From: Pantoea sp. 18069 | GTDB taxonomy: Bacteria; Pseudomonadota; Gammaproteobacteria; Burkholderiales; Burkholderiaceae_C | Assembly (NCBI RefSeq): GCF_902706035.1 | Contig: NZ_CACSJA010000004.1 | Span: forward strand, 62,001 to 126,000 | Reading direction: 5' to 3' | Length of the DNA: 64,000 bases | In this document: one piece after another, positions 1 through 9,608 of the stretch | Numbering within the stretch: the stretch's first letter is position 1 | Layout of the letters: the number at the start of each line of letters is the position of its first letter | Position numbers and translations under genes: made by a program | The notes under the pieces: model-generated | Database searches by the model: none | Told to the model about the DNA's origin: nothing | The model's input: the letters and a program-made list of their open reading frames with translations, nothing else

Positions 1-585
1 CACGCTCACGTTCTGCAGCCGCGCGGTCTCGGCATAGGAGAAGCCGCGCGCGATCAGCTCGAGCACCTGCTGCTCCTTGGCCGACAGCGGCGCCGAGCCG
101 GCTGCCGCGGCACCGGACGCCGCGGGTGTGGACGGCACCGGCAGCGCGCGCGTGGCGTGCAGGCTCAGGTACTTGGAGAGCACGCGCCGGGCGATCATCG
201 GCGAGATCGGCGACGCGCCGAGCTTCATCTGCACCACCGCGTCGGCAACGTTCTCGGGCGTCGAGTCCTTGTGGATATAGCCGAGCGCGCCGGCCTCTAT
301 GCTGGCCAGCACGTTGTCCTCGTCGCCGAACATGGAGATCACCAGCGGCTCGCATTCCGGATGCGCTTGCCGAGCGAAGCGTATCACTTCGAGGCCGCTG
401 CCATCGGGCAGGCCCAGGTCGATGAGCAGCACATCGACCGCATTGCCGGGCGTGGCGAGCCAGGCACGCGCTTCGGCCACGCTGCCCAGGCTGGCCGCGA
501 GCGCGAGCTGTGCGCAATGGGACACGCTGGCCGCGAAGAACTCGCGGGTCTGCACGTCATCTTCGACAATCAACACACGCCACAT
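1..585 (-). CDS. NarL/FixJ-family response regulator (partial, C-terminus cut by window edge)
   Basis: Cytoplasmic DNA-binding response regulator of a two-component system. The start ATG reads MWRVLIVEDD, with the acidic pocket at residues 8-10, the phospho-acceptor Asp56 in LLIDLGLPDGSG, and a conserved Lys in GYIHKDS. A LuxR-type helix-turn-helix begins near residue 168 (PLSAKEQQVLELIARGF) and is cut off by the window edge after about 195 residues. No partner kinase is visible. It lies downstream of the GlcD-like oxidase on the same strand, 141 bp away, so cotranscription is uncertain. Family assignment is firm; target genes are unknown. Confidence 0.88.
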   Translation of the reverse strand, partial: MWRVLIVEDDVQTREFFAASVSHCAQLALAASLGSVAEARAWLATPGNAVDVLLIDLGLPDGSGLEVIRFARQAHPECEPLVISMFGDEDNVLASIEAGALGYIHKDSTPENVADAVVQMKLGASPISPMIARRVLSKYLSLHATRALPVPSTPAASGAAAAGSAPLSAKEQQVLELIARGFSYAETARLQNVSV

Positions 586-726
586 CGCGCACTCCTTGCA
601 CCGCAACCCGCTTGAACATGTAACCTCGGCGCAGCATAAACGCAGCCTGTGCAAACCGCCAGCCGTCCGGCGGGCGGGCGCGGCAAAGCGGGTTTTTTTC
701 CCATATTCATGGGGCCCGCAGGGCGC

Positions 727-2226
727 TCAGAATCTGGGCAGATCCGGGTGGCTGATCTGCCCGCCGCGCACCAGCATCTTGCCGTATTCGGCGCAGCGGT
801 TGAGCGTGGGAATCACCTTGCCCGGGTTGAGCAGGCCCAGCGGGTCGAACGCGGCCTTGAGCGCGAACATCTGCGCGTTTTCCTCGGCGCTGAACTGGGT
901 GCACATGGAGTTGAGCTTTTCCACGCCCACGCCGTGCTCGCCCGTCACCGTGCCGCCCATCGCGACGCTGGTCTCGAGGATGTCGGCGCCGAACAATTCG
1001 CAGCGGTGCAGCTGGTCGGCATCGTTGGCATCGAACAGGATCAGCGGGTGCAGGTTGCCGTCGCCCGCGTGAAAGACGTTGGCGCAGCGCAGCTGGTATT
1101 TCTGCTCCATCGCCTGGATGGCCAGCAGGATGTCGGCCAGGCGCTTGCGCGGAATGGTCGAGTCCATGCACATGTAGTCGGGGCTGATGCGCCCGCTCGC
1201 GGGAAACGCGTTCTTGCGCCCGCTCCAAAAGCGCAGGCGCTCGGCCTCGTTCTCGCTCACGGTGATGGCCGTCGCGCCCGCGTCGCGCAGCACGGCGCTC
1301 ATGCGCTCGATTTCCTCGGCCACCTCTTCGGGCGTGCCGTCGGACTCGCACAGCAAAATGGCTTCGGCCGTGAGGTCGTAGCCGGCCTGGACGAAGTCCT
1401 CCACGGCCGCGGTCATGGGCTTGTCCATCATCTCGAGCCCGGCCGGAATGATGCCCGCGGCGATCACCGCCGCCACCGCGGCGCCGGCCTTGCGCACGTC
1501 GTCGAAGCTGGCCATGATGCAGCGCGCGAGCTGGGGCTTGGGGATCAGCCGCACCGTGACTTCGGTGACCACGGCCAGCATGCCTTCGCTGCCTATCACC
1601 GCGGCCAGCAGGTCGTAGCCCGGCGTGTCCAGCGCCTGGCTGCCGAAAGTGACGGGCTCGCCGGCCATGGTGAAGCCCTTGACTTCGAGCACGTTGTGCA
1701 CCGTCAGCCCGTACTTGAGGCAATGCACGCCGCCCGAGTTCTCGGCGACGTTGCCGCCTATGGTGCAGGCGATCTGGCTTGAAGGATCGGGCGCGTAGTA
1801 CAGGCCGTAAGGCGCTGCGGCCTCGCTGATCGCGAGGTTGCGCACGCCGCACTGCACGACCGCCGTGCGGCTGTAGGCATCGACCTGGAGAATGCGGTTG
1901 AACTTGGCCAGCGACAGCACCACGCCCAGTGCATGGGGCATGGCGCCGCCCGACAGCCCCGTGCCCGCGCCGCGCGCGACCACAGGCACTTCCAAGGCAT
2001 GGCAGGCCTGCAGCACCGCCTGGACTTGGGGCTCGGTTTCGGGCAGGCAGACCACGAGCGGGCGCTGGCGGTAGGCCGTGAGGCCGTCGCACTCGTAGGG
2101 CGTGGTGTCTTCGCTGTGCCACAGCAGCGCGTGGGCTGGCACATGCGCGCCCAGCGCCTGGACTATCTGGGCCTGGCGGCGCGCGCGCTCGGAGGGCGTG
2201 GCGGTGGCAATGCGGTCGGTGTTCAT
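727..2226 (-). CDS. glcD: FAD-linked oxidase, glycolate oxidase GlcD-like
   Basis: Flavoprotein of the VAO/FAD-binding type 4 family that oxidises a D-2-hydroxy acid such as glycolate or D-lactate. The FAD-binding half shows ARGAGTGLSGGAMP and CTIGGNVAENSGG. The C-terminal half has the characteristic HAGDGNLHPLI and GTVTGEHGVGVEKL. I chose the ATG giving MNTDRIATATP (499 aa), the normal family length; an upstream in-frame ATG at 2286 would add 20 unconserved residues. Classical GlcD works with GlcE and GlcF, but neither follows here: the next gene downstream is a response regulator. It may therefore act as a single-subunit D-lactate or 2-hydroxyacid dehydrogenase. A second paralogue sits at 10421-11875. 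Confidence 0.88.
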   Translation of the reverse strand: MNTDRIATATPSERARRQAQIVQALGAHVPAHALLWHSEDTTPYECDGLTAYRQRPLVVCLPETEPQVQAVLQACHALEVPVVARGAGTGLSGGAMPHALGVVLSLAKFNRILQVDAYSRTAVVQCGVRNLAISEAAAPYGLYYAPDPSSQIACTIGGNVAENSGGVHCLKYGLTVHNVLEVKGFTMAGEPVTFGSQALDTPGYDLLAAVIGSEGMLAVVTEVTVRLIPKPQLARCIMASFDDVRKAGAAVAAVIAAGIIPAGLEMMDKPMTAAVEDFVQAGYDLTAEAILLCESDGTPEEVAEEIERMSAVLRDAGATAITVSENEAERLRFWSGRKNAFPASGRISPDYMCMDSTIPRKRLADILLAIQAMEQKYQLRCANVFHAGDGNLHPLILFDANDADQLHRCELFGADILETSVAMGGTVTGEHGVGVEKLNSMCTQFSAEENAQMFALKAAFDPLGLLNPGKVIPTLNRCAEYGKMLVRGGQISHPDLPRF

Positions 2227-2291
2227 GGCTTCAGACTGTAGGCCAAGGCGTGGCGCAGTGGCGTGAGTTTTCTTGCAGGCCGGCATGAAAA

Positions 2292-3230
2292 TTACCGCGG
2301 TCGCGTGGCGGCCGTTTCTCTCAGGCTGTCCATCAGCAGCTCGCTGGCCGGTGTTTTTGCCCGCCCGCGCAGCGTGATGATGCCCACATGCGGCAGCTCT
2401 ATGGGCACCTTGAGCTTGAGGATGCGCACCAGCCCTTGCTGCGCGAAGTGCTCGGCGACGCTGCGCGCCAGAAAGCCTATCGCGGGCCGCTGGTGCATGC
2501 CCGACAGCGTGGCCAGGAACGACGAGGTCTCGATGATGTCCGCGGGCGGCTCAAGGAAATGCTTGTGGAACATCTGCGCCAGCTTGGAGCGCGACGAGGC
2601 CCAGGGTGGGGGCACGACCCAGGGCAGTTCGGCGAGCATGGCCCAGCTGGGCTTGGCCGCGCCGGCCAAGGGGTGGCCGGGGCTGACCACGATGCACATG
2701 GGCTCGGCGTAGAGCGACTCGGTCTCGAGATCGGGCGAGGCATAGCCGGGCTCGAGCCGCCCGACGATCAGGTCGAGCTCGCCCACGCGCAGCCGCGGCA
2801 GCAGCCGCGTCAGATCGCCTTCCTCGACCATCACCGTTGTGCGCCGCGAGCGCTGCTTGACGCGCAGGATGGCCGGCATCAGCAGGCTGGGCAGCGCGAC
2901 CACCATCGCGCCCACGCTGGTGCGGCCCACGCCGCCGCTGTCGGCGGCGCTGATCTCGTCACGCGTGCGCTGGTAGTCGGCCAGCACCGAGCGCGCGAAG
3001 CGCACCACCGTGACGCCGTGGGCCGTGGGCTCGGTGCCGCGCGTGGAGCGCGAGAACAGCTGCAGCTCGAACATCTTCTCGATTTCCACGAGCATCTTGG
3101 AGACGGCAGGCTGGGTGATCGACAGGAATTCCGAGGCTCGCCCGAGATGGCGGAACTCGTCGAGCGCGACCAGCAATTGCAGATGGCGCAGCTTGAGGTT
3201 GGAACGAAGAACGCGATCGATCTGGCTCAT
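2292..3230 (-). CDS. LysR-family transcriptional regulator
   Basis: 312-aa LysR-type regulator with an N-terminal winged HTH (residues about 12-70, LGRASEFLSITQPAVSKMLV) and a periplasmic-binding-like effector domain. The sequence resembles the GbpR (sugar-binding protein regulator) branch. It is transcribed divergently from the Bug-family gene at 3362, with 131 bp between them containing an inverted repeat. It is therefore the likely regulator of the organic-acid cluster 3362-11875. The effector is not known. Confidence 0.9.
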   Translation of the reverse strand: MSQIDRVLRSNLKLRHLQLLVALDEFRHLGRASEFLSITQPAVSKMLVEIEKMFELQLFSRSTRGTEPTAHGVTVVRFARSVLADYQRTRDEISAADSGGVGRTSVGAMVVALPSLLMPAILRVKQRSRRTTVMVEEGDLTRLLPRLRVGELDLIVGRLEPGYASPDLETESLYAEPMCIVVSPGHPLAGAAKPSWAMLAELPWVVPPPWASSRSKLAQMFHKHFLEPPADIIETSSFLATLSGMHQRPAIGFLARSVAEHFAQQGLVRILKLKVPIELPHVGIITLRGRAKTPASELLMDSLRETAATRPR

Positions 3231-3252
3231 GGGGCAGGGGCAGCGCTTCTTT

Positions 3253-3276
3253 CTTCATAACTTATTCATTATGAAG
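3253..3276. promoter_or_regulatory. Candidate LysR operator in divergent promoter
   Basis: Perfect 8-bp inverted repeat CTTCATAA / TTATGAAG separated by 8 bp. It lies in an unusually AT-rich stretch between the LysR gene (start 3230) and the Bug gene (start 3362). The dyad geometry and location fit LysR binding sites. Binding is inferred. Confidence 0.5.
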
Positions 3277-3361
3277 ACAGTCCGCTATTTCATTGGAAAG
3301 CAATCATTATCTTCAGAATAATCGGCGTGGCTGACCCTATAACAACCATTCGGAGACAACG

Positions 3362-4357
3362 ATGAAGACTTCCCGTTCCCTGGCACGGCGCCAATTCGTG
3401 CTCGGCGGCCTGAGCGCCGCTGCCCTGTCCGCAGCGCCCACCCGCGTTCTTGCCTCCGCATACCCCGAGCGCCCGATCACGTTCATCTGTCCCTGGCCCG
3501 CGGGCGGCACGGCCGACCGCTCGATGCGCATCATCTGCCAGATCGCGGCGCGTGAGCTGGGTCAGCCTATCGCGCTGGAAAACCGCGCAGGGGCCTCCGG
3601 CATGATAGGCACCAAGGCGCTGTCCTCGGCGCGGCCCGACGGCTACACCATAGGCCAGATCCCGATCTCGGTGACGCGCTTCTCGCAACTGGGCACGGTG
3701 CAGCTCGACCCGCTCAAGGACTTCACCTATCTCGCGCGCACCTCGGGCCAGACCTTCGGCATTGCCGTGCCCGCGCGTTCTCCCTTCAAGACCCTGGCCG
3801 ACGTGGTCGCCCGCGCCAAGGCCCAGCCCGGCACCGTGACCTATGCGCACGCCGGCATAGGCGGCGCGACCCATGTGGGCATGGAGCAGTTCGCCCAGGC
3901 CGCGGGCGTGCAGTTCAATGCGATTGCCTACAAGGGCGGCTCGGCCGCGTTGCAGGACGTGCTGGGCGAACAGGTCGAACTGCTGGCCGACAGCAGTTCC
4001 TGGGCGCCGCATGTCGAAGCCGGCAAGATGCGTCTGCTCGCGACCTGGGGCGAGGCGCGCACGCCGCGTTTCCAGGACACGCCCACGCTCAAGGAGCTCG
4101 GCTTCGACGTGGTCGTGGAAGCGCCCAACGGCATAGGCGCGCCCAAGGGCCTGCCGCCCGCGATCGAGAAGCGCCTGCGCGATGCCTTCCGCGCGGCCGT
4201 CAACAGCGAGGAATTCCGCAAGGTCGCCGAGAGCATAGACGCGCCGGTCATGTACCAGGACGGCCCCGACTACCAGAAGTACATCCAGACCGTCTACCAG
4301 CAGGAGACTGACCTGATTCGCAAGCTCAATCTCAAGGAGCTGATGGCCAGGGGTTGA
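3362..4357 (+). CDS. Bug-family tripartite tricarboxylate transporter substrate-binding protein
   Basis: Periplasmic solute-binding protein of the Bug/TctC family (331 aa). It begins with a twin-arginine-like signal (ARRQFVLGGLSAAALSA) ending near ALA-SAYP. The mature start YPERPITFICPWPAGGTADR is the Bug ligand-loop signature, and ARPDGYT and IAYKGG follow further on. First gene of the plus-strand cluster, 43 bp upstream of the UxaA-type dehydratase, so it probably captures the acid the cluster degrades. No tctA or tctB membrane genes occur in the window, so it would have to use a transporter elsewhere or act as a sensor. Confidence 0.9.
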   Translation: MKTSRSLARRQFVLGGLSAAALSAAPTRVLASAYPERPITFICPWPAGGTADRSMRIICQIAARELGQPIALENRAGASGMIGTKALSSARPDGYTIGQIPISVTRFSQLGTVQLDPLKDFTYLARTSGQTFGIAVPARSPFKTLADVVARAKAQPGTVTYAHAGIGGATHVGMEQFAQAAGVQFNAIAYKGGSAALQDVLGEQVELLADSSSWAPHVEAGKMRLLATWGEARTPRFQDTPTLKELGFDVVVEAPNGIGAPKGLPPAIEKRLRDAFRAAVNSEEFRKVAESIDAPVMYQDGPDYQKYIQTVYQQETDLIRKLNLKELMARG

Positions 4358-4400
4358 GTCCCTGTCCGTTGGTTTTTTCCACTTCGCTTGCCGTTTCACC

Positions 4401-5924
4401 ATGAACCACAGTCCCCTGCTTCGCCTGCATCCCAACGACAACGTGCTGGTTGCCAAGACTGCCATTGCCCTGGGCGAGGCGATCGCCGAATTCGGCGTGC
4501 GCGCCCGCGCGCAGATTCCCGCGGGCCACAAGATCGCGGCGCGCGCCATTGCCGCCGGCCAGGAGGTGCTCAAGTACGACACCGTGATCGGCGTCGCTTC
4601 GCGCGACCTCGAGGCCGGCGACTATGTGCACAGCCACAACCTGACGCTGGTCGACAGCTACCGCGACCCGGGCTTTTGCCAGGACGTGCGCCCCGTGGAC
4701 TTCGTGCCCGAGGACCAGCGCGCGACCTTCATGGGCTTCGAGCGCGCGGGCGGCGGCGTGGGCACGCGCAACTTCATCGGCATCCTGTCGTCGGTGAACT
4801 GCTCGTCCACGGTGATCACGCGCATTGCCGCGCACTTCACGCCCGAGCGCCTGGCGGCGTTTCCCAATGTCGACGGCGTGGTCGCGTTCGCGCAGACCAG
4901 CGGCTGCGGCATGTCGTCGCCCAGCGAGCATTTCGACGTGCTGCGGCGCACGCTCGCGGGCTATGCGCGCCATCCGAATCTCGCCGGCGTGCTGATCGTG
5001 GGCCTGGGCTGCGAGCGCAACCAGGTCAGCGCGCTGGTCGACTCGCAAGGGCTTGAAGCCGGCCGCCTGATGCGCACCATGGTGATGCAGGAGGTGGGTG
5101 GTACGCGCCAGACCATAGAAGCCGGCATACGCGCGATCGAGGAAATGCTGCCCGAGGCCAATGCCGCGCAGCGCACGCGCGTGAGCGCGCAGCACCTCAA
5201 GATCGGCCTCGAATGCGGCGGATCGGACGGCTTCTCGGCGATCACCGCGAATCCCGCGCTGGGCGCGGCCATGGACATCCTGGTGCGCCACGGCGGCACG
5301 GCCATCCTGTCCGAGACGCCGGAAATCCACGGCGTGGAGTTCATGCTCACGCGCCGCGCGATCACGCCCGAAGTCGGGCAAAAGCTGCTCGACCGCCTGG
5401 CCTGGTGGGAGCGCTACGCGGCCGGCCAGAACGCGCAGTTCAACGGTGTCGTAGGCCACGGCAACCAGGCCGGCGGCCTGGCCAATATCTTCGAGAAGTC
5501 GCTGGGCTCGGCCATGAAGGGCGGCACCACGCCGCTGCGCGCGGTCTACGAATATGCCGAGCCGATCACCGAGCCGGGCTTCGTGTTCATGGACTCGCCG
5601 GGCTACGACCCGGTCGCGGCCACCGGCCAGATCGCCAGCGGCGCGCAGCTGATCTGCTTTACCACCGGGCGCGGCTCGATGTTCGGCAGCAAGCCCGCGC
5701 CGACGATCAAGCTCGCGAGCAACACGCCCATGTTTCTCCGCCTGGAGGAAGACATGGACATCAATTGCGGCGTGGTGATCGACGGCGAGCTGTCCGTGCC
5801 CGAACTGGGCCAGCGCATTTTCGCGCAGATCCTCCGGCACGCTTCGGGCGAGCCCACCAAGAGCGAACTGCTGGGCCTGGGCGACAACGAGTTCGTGCCC
5901 TGGCATCTGGGCATCGTGAGCTGA
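4401..5924 (+). CDS. UxaA/GarD-family altronate or galactarate dehydratase
   Basis: Fe-dependent dehydratase that converts an aldonic or aldaric acid (altronate or galactarate in characterised members) to the 2-keto-3-deoxy acid. An N-terminal SAF domain covers residues about 10-95 (AGHKIAARAIAAGQEVLKYD). The catalytic body has the signature GGGVGTRNFIGILSSVNCSS, and conserved Cys include FAQTSGCG and GLGCERN. Length of 507 aa is normal. It lies between a Bug protein and an aldehyde dehydrogenase with short gaps (43 and 37 bp), consistent with an operon. The exact substrate cannot be read from sequence; with an HpaI aldolase in the same cluster, a hexarate, hexonate or shorter analogue is plausible. 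Confidence 0.87.
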   Translation: MNHSPLLRLHPNDNVLVAKTAIALGEAIAEFGVRARAQIPAGHKIAARAIAAGQEVLKYDTVIGVASRDLEAGDYVHSHNLTLVDSYRDPGFCQDVRPVDFVPEDQRATFMGFERAGGGVGTRNFIGILSSVNCSSTVITRIAAHFTPERLAAFPNVDGVVAFAQTSGCGMSSPSEHFDVLRRTLAGYARHPNLAGVLIVGLGCERNQVSALVDSQGLEAGRLMRTMVMQEVGGTRQTIEAGIRAIEEMLPEANAAQRTRVSAQHLKIGLECGGSDGFSAITANPALGAAMDILVRHGGTAILSETPEIHGVEFMLTRRAITPEVGQKLLDRLAWWERYAAGQNAQFNGVVGHGNQAGGLANIFEKSLGSAMKGGTTPLRAVYEYAEPITEPGFVFMDSPGYDPVAATGQIASGAQLICFTTGRGSMFGSKPAPTIKLASNTPMFLRLEEDMDINCGVVIDGELSVPELGQRIFAQILRHASGEPTKSELLGLGDNEFVPWHLGIVS

Positions 5925-5961
5925 TGGCCGGACCCTTCCACCCCTATTTTCCAGACCCGCC

Positions 5962-7437
5962 ATGCCTCTGACCCTTTCACGCCCCGATTTGCAACGCACG
6001 GCCAACTTCATCGCCGGCCAATGGCTTGCGCCCGAGCCCGGCCGCAGCTTCGATGTGACCGACCCGGCGACCGGCGCCGTGATCGCCGCCGTGCCCGACT
6101 CCAACGCCGCCGACGCGCGCGCCGCCGTGGATGCCGCGCATGCGGCCTTTCCCGCCTGGCGCCGGGCGCCGGCCAAGCAGCGCGCGCAGATTCTCAAGCG
6201 CTGGAACGATCTGGTGCTGGCCCACCAGGAAGACCTGGGCCGGCTGATCTCGCGCGAGCAGGGCAAGCCCCTGGCCGAAGGCCGGGGCGAGGTCGCCTAT
6301 GCGGCCAGCTACATCGAATGGTTTGCCGAGGAGGCCACGCGCGCCAACGGCGAAGTGATTCCCGCGCCTGTGCCCGGGCGGCGCATGTTCGCGCTGCGCG
6401 AGCCCGTTGGCGTGGTCGCGGCGATCACGCCCTGGAACTTCCCCGCGGCAATGATCGCGCGCAAGATCGCGCCCGCGCTGGCAGCGGGCTGCACCGTGGT
6501 CTGCAAGCCCGCCGAGGACACGCCGCTGACCTCGCTGGCGCTGGTCGCGCTGGCGCACGAAGCGGGCGTGCCGCCGGGCGTGCTCAACATCGTCAGCGCC
6601 TCGCGCGAACGCACGCCCGAAGTGGTCGATGTGTGGCTGGCCGACGCGCGCGTGCGCAAGATCACGTTCACCGGCTCCACGCCCGTGGGCAAGCACCTCG
6701 CGCGGCGCTCGGCCGACACGCTCAAGAAGCTGTCGCTGGAACTCGGCGGCAATGCGCCGTTCATCGTGTTCGAGGACGCCGACCTCGAAGCCGCCGTCGA
6801 AGGCCTGATGGCGGCCAAGTTCCGCAACGGTGGCCAGACCTGCGTGTGCCCCAACCGCGTGTTCGTGCATGCGTCGGTGCATGACCGCTTTGCCGCACTG
6901 CTGGTGGCGCGCGTCGCCGCGCTGAAAGTCGGCCCGGCCACCGATCCGGCTTCGCAGATCGGCCCGATGATCAACGACCGCGCGGTCGAGAAGATCGAGC
7001 GCCATGTGCAGGACGCGGTGGCGCGCGGCGCGCGCGTGCTGACCGGCGGCGTGCGCCTCACGGCGCTGGGCGCCAACTACTTTGCGCCCACGGTGCTGGC
7101 CGACGCCGATGCAAGCATGGCCTGCGCCTGCGAAGAGACGTTCGGGCCGGTCGCGCCGCTGACGCGCTTCAGCGACGAGGCCGAAGTCATTGCCGCGGCC
7201 AACGACACGCCGTTCGGCCTGGCCGCCTATTTCTATTCGCGCGATGCGCGCCGCATCTGGCGCGTGGCCGATGCGCTGGAGACCGGCATTGTCGGCATCA
7301 ACGAAGGCGCGCTGGCCGCCGAGGCTGCTCCTTTTGGTGGCGTGAAGGATTCGGGCTATGGCCGTGAAGGCTCGGTGCACGGGCTCGATGACTACCTGCA
7401 CACCAAGTACGTCTGCCAGGGAGGGCTGGACGCCTGA
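5962..7437 (+). CDS. NAD(P)-dependent aldehyde dehydrogenase, succinate-semialdehyde dehydrogenase (GabD) type
   Basis: Cytoplasmic aldehyde dehydrogenase of 491 aa. Conserved elements are ITPWNFPAAMIARKIAPAL, the general-base Glu260 in LELGGNAPFIVF, and the nucleophile Cys294 in GGQTCVCPN, with the second Cys296 typical of SSADH-like enzymes. The C-terminus carries PFGGVKDSGYGREG. Best match in kind is GabD, but alpha-ketoglutarate-semialdehyde dehydrogenases and tartronate- or glycolaldehyde-oxidising enzymes are close relatives. Directly downstream of the dehydratase, so its aldehyde is probably a product of the cluster's own pathway rather than succinate semialdehyde. Confidence 0.88.
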   Translation: MPLTLSRPDLQRTANFIAGQWLAPEPGRSFDVTDPATGAVIAAVPDSNAADARAAVDAAHAAFPAWRRAPAKQRAQILKRWNDLVLAHQEDLGRLISREQGKPLAEGRGEVAYAASYIEWFAEEATRANGEVIPAPVPGRRMFALREPVGVVAAITPWNFPAAMIARKIAPALAAGCTVVCKPAEDTPLTSLALVALAHEAGVPPGVLNIVSASRERTPEVVDVWLADARVRKITFTGSTPVGKHLARRSADTLKKLSLELGGNAPFIVFEDADLEAAVEGLMAAKFRNGGQTCVCPNRVFVHASVHDRFAALLVARVAALKVGPATDPASQIGPMINDRAVEKIERHVQDAVARGARVLTGGVRLTALGANYFAPTVLADADASMACACEETFGPVAPLTRFSDEAEVIAAANDTPFGLAAYFYSRDARRIWRVADALETGIVGINEGALAAEAAPFGGVKDSGYGREGSVHGLDDYLHTKYVCQGGLDA

Positions 7438-7603
7438 GCCGGCGGCCGCAGCGATACGGCCCGCCCGCCCCTGCCTGACGTAACGAGCAAGCCAAGACCA
7501 CAGCACCGAGATCCAACGCAGAGCCCGCAGCATGGAGCGGGGCTCTGCGCACCCGGGGAACCGCCCCATGCCGCAAGAGCAATCACAACAGGAGACAAGC
7601 ACC

Positions 7604-8605
7604 ATGAATTCTTCCACCTCTTCCCGACTGAGCCGCCGTGGCCTGCTGCTGTGCGCCGCAGCCCTGGCCTGCCCGCTGGGCGTGCCGCTGGCCCACGCCG
7701 AAAGCGCCTACCCCGCCAAGCCGGTCACTCTGCTCGTGCCCTACCCCGCCGGAGGCGCCAACGACGCGGTGGCGCGGCTCATCGGCCTGAAGATGGGCGA
7801 GAACCTCAAGCAGCCCGTGGTCATCGACAACCGGCCCGGCGCGGGCACAACCATAGGCACGGCGTTGGCAGCCAAGGCACAGGCCGACGGCTATACCCTG
7901 GTGCTGGGCTCGCTGGCCAGCCATGCCGTCAGCCCGCATCTGTACGCCCGCCCCGGCTACGACGCGGTGGCCGACTTCGCGCCCATCGGCATGATCGGCG
8001 TGGTCCCCCTGGTCCTGGTCGTGGCCCAGGACTCGCCCTACACCGACCTGAAGTCCCTGGTGGAGGCGGCGCGCAAGCAGCCGGGCCACCTCAACTACGG
8101 CTCCTCCGGCAACGGATCGCCCCTGCACCTGGGCGCCGAGCTGTTCAAGCAGCGCGCCCAGCTGCAGATCAACCATGTGCCTTACAAGGGCGGCAACGCC
8201 CACACCATGGACCTGATGGGCGGGCGGCTGGACATGATCATGGACACCTTGACCAGCGCCTCGCCGCTGCTCAAGAGCGGCAAGGTGCGCGCCCTGGCCG
8301 TGGCTTCGGCATCACGTCTGCCCGAGCTGCAGAATGTGCCCACCTTCGCCGAGGCCGGCTATCCGGGCTTCGAGGTCAACGCCTGGTATGCGCTGTACGC
8401 CCCGGCCAAGACCGGCAAGGAAGTGCTGACGCGCCTGAACGCCTCGCTCACCCAGGTGCTCAAGCTGCCTGACGTCCAGGAGAAATTCGCCCTGCTCGGC
8501 GTGCGCACCCGGGCCGGCTCGCCCCAGGAGCTGGCCAGCTTCACCACGGACGAATGGAGCCGCTACGGCAAGGTGATCCAATCGGCAGGCATCCGCATCG
8601 ACTGA
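7604..8605 (+). CDS. Bug-family substrate-binding protein (second in cluster)
   Basis: Periplasmic Bug/TctC-type binding protein, 333 aa. The start ATG at 7604 has an AGGAGAC ribosome site upstream; an in-frame ATG at 7532 was rejected because it precedes the site. Signal peptide with twin Arg (SRRGLLLCAAALACPLG) ending LAHA-ESAYPAKPV. Bug signatures YPAGGANDAVARLIG, GAGTTIGTALAAKAQADGYT and VPYKGG are present. It is preceded by a 166-bp gap, the longest in the cluster, so it may begin a second transcript with the genes at 8617-11875. Confidence 0.9.
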   Translation: MNSSTSSRLSRRGLLLCAAALACPLGVPLAHAESAYPAKPVTLLVPYPAGGANDAVARLIGLKMGENLKQPVVIDNRPGAGTTIGTALAAKAQADGYTLVLGSLASHAVSPHLYARPGYDAVADFAPIGMIGVVPLVLVVAQDSPYTDLKSLVEAARKQPGHLNYGSSGNGSPLHLGAELFKQRAQLQINHVPYKGGNAHTMDLMGGRLDMIMDTLTSASPLLKSGKVRALAVASASRLPELQNVPTFAEAGYPGFEVNAWYALYAPAKTGKEVLTRLNASLTQVLKLPDVQEKFALLGVRTRAGSPQELASFTTDEWSRYGKVIQSAGIRID

Positions 8606-8616
8606 GCTTTGCACCC

Positions 8617-9573
8617 ATGTCCCCACACTTCCACGTTCTCGTCACCGCGCCGCACTGGGCCGAGCCCGCGCAACGCATCATTGAGCAGGCCGGTGGCCAG
8701 TTGCATTTTCTGCCCGGCAGCCTCACCGAAGACGCGCTGGCCGCACGCCTGGCCGAGACCGGCGCGCAGGCCATCGTGCTGCGCGGCTCCCCTCCCATCA
8801 CCGACCGTGTGCTGACAGCGTCGCCGCAGCTGCGCATCGTGGCCAAGAACGGCGCCGGCGTGGACAGCGTGGACCTGGAGGCGGCGCGCGCACACGGCAT
8901 TGCCGTGGCCGTGGCACCCGGCGCCAATGCCGGCGCAGTGGCCGAGCATGCCGTGGCCCTGATGCTGGCGCTCACGCGCCAACTGCCGCAGCTGGACCGC
9001 ATGGTGCGCGCCGGCGAATGGGCCGGCAGCACCTGGCAGGGCCGCGACTTCCGCGGCGCCACGGTGGGCATCATCGGTTACGGCAGCATTGGCCGCGCGA
9101 CCGCGCAGCTGGCCAGTGCCCTGGGCGCCCGGGTGCTGGTGCTGCGGCCCCAGGGCCAGGCCGACGGCTTTGCCACCGAGGCCGAGCTGCACCGCCTGCT
9201 GCCCCAACTCGACATCCTGAGCCTGCACTGCCCGCTGACCGAGCGCAGCCGGGGTCTGATCGGCGCACGCGAGCTGGCCCTGCTTCCACGCGGCAGCCTG
9301 CTCATCAACACCGCGCGCGGTCCCGTCGTGGACGAGGCCGCACTCATCGAGGCATTGCGCAGCGGCCAGCTCGGCGGCGCCGGGCTGGACACCTTCGATA
9401 CCGAGCCCCTGCCCGCCGACCATCCACTGGCAGCACTGGCCCAGGTGCTGCTCACCCCCCATGTGGCGGGCGTGACGCGCGATGCAGCCCTGCAGGTCGC
9501 CACCATGACCGCGCACAACATCGTGGACCATCTGGCCCACACCACACTGCCCGCCCTCCACCGGGTTGCCTGA
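8617..9573 (+). CDS. D-2-hydroxyacid dehydrogenase (NAD-dependent, phosphoglycerate dehydrogenase-like)
   Basis: NAD(P)H-dependent 2-ketoacid/2-hydroxyacid oxidoreductase, 318 aa. The N-terminal catalytic half includes [19 protein letters not shown]. The Rossmann fold starts at [20 protein letters not shown]. The catalytic Arg lies in [13 protein letters not shown], the Glu region in [10 protein letters not shown] and the His in LTPHVAG. ATG at 8617 lies 11 bp after the Bug stop. In an acid-degrading cluster it could reduce glyoxylate, hydroxypyruvate or a related keto acid, or run the reverse oxidation. The substrate cannot be told from sequence. Confidence 0.88.
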   Translation: MSPHFHVLVTAPHWAEPAQRIIEQAGGQLHFLPGSLTEDALAARLAETGAQAIVLRGSPPITDRVLTASPQLRIVAKNGAGVDSVDLEAARAHGIAVAVAPGANAGAVAEHAVALMLALTRQLPQLDRMVRAGEWAGSTWQGRDFRGATVGIIGYGSIGRATAQLASALGARVLVLRPQGQADGFATEAELHRLLPQLDILSLHCPLTERSRGLIGARELALLPRGSLLINTARGPVVDEAALIEALRSGQLGGAGLDTFDTEPLPADHPLAALAQVLLTPHVAGVTRDAALQVATMTAHNIVDHLAHTTLPALHRVA

Positions 9574-9608
9574 GACGCTTTTGCGCCCGAACTCCACCAA
9601 CCGATCAC

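Noticed and set aside
2227-2286. Longer start for the GlcD-like gene at 2286
   Set aside because: The extra 20 residues are unconserved and homology begins after the ATG at 2226.
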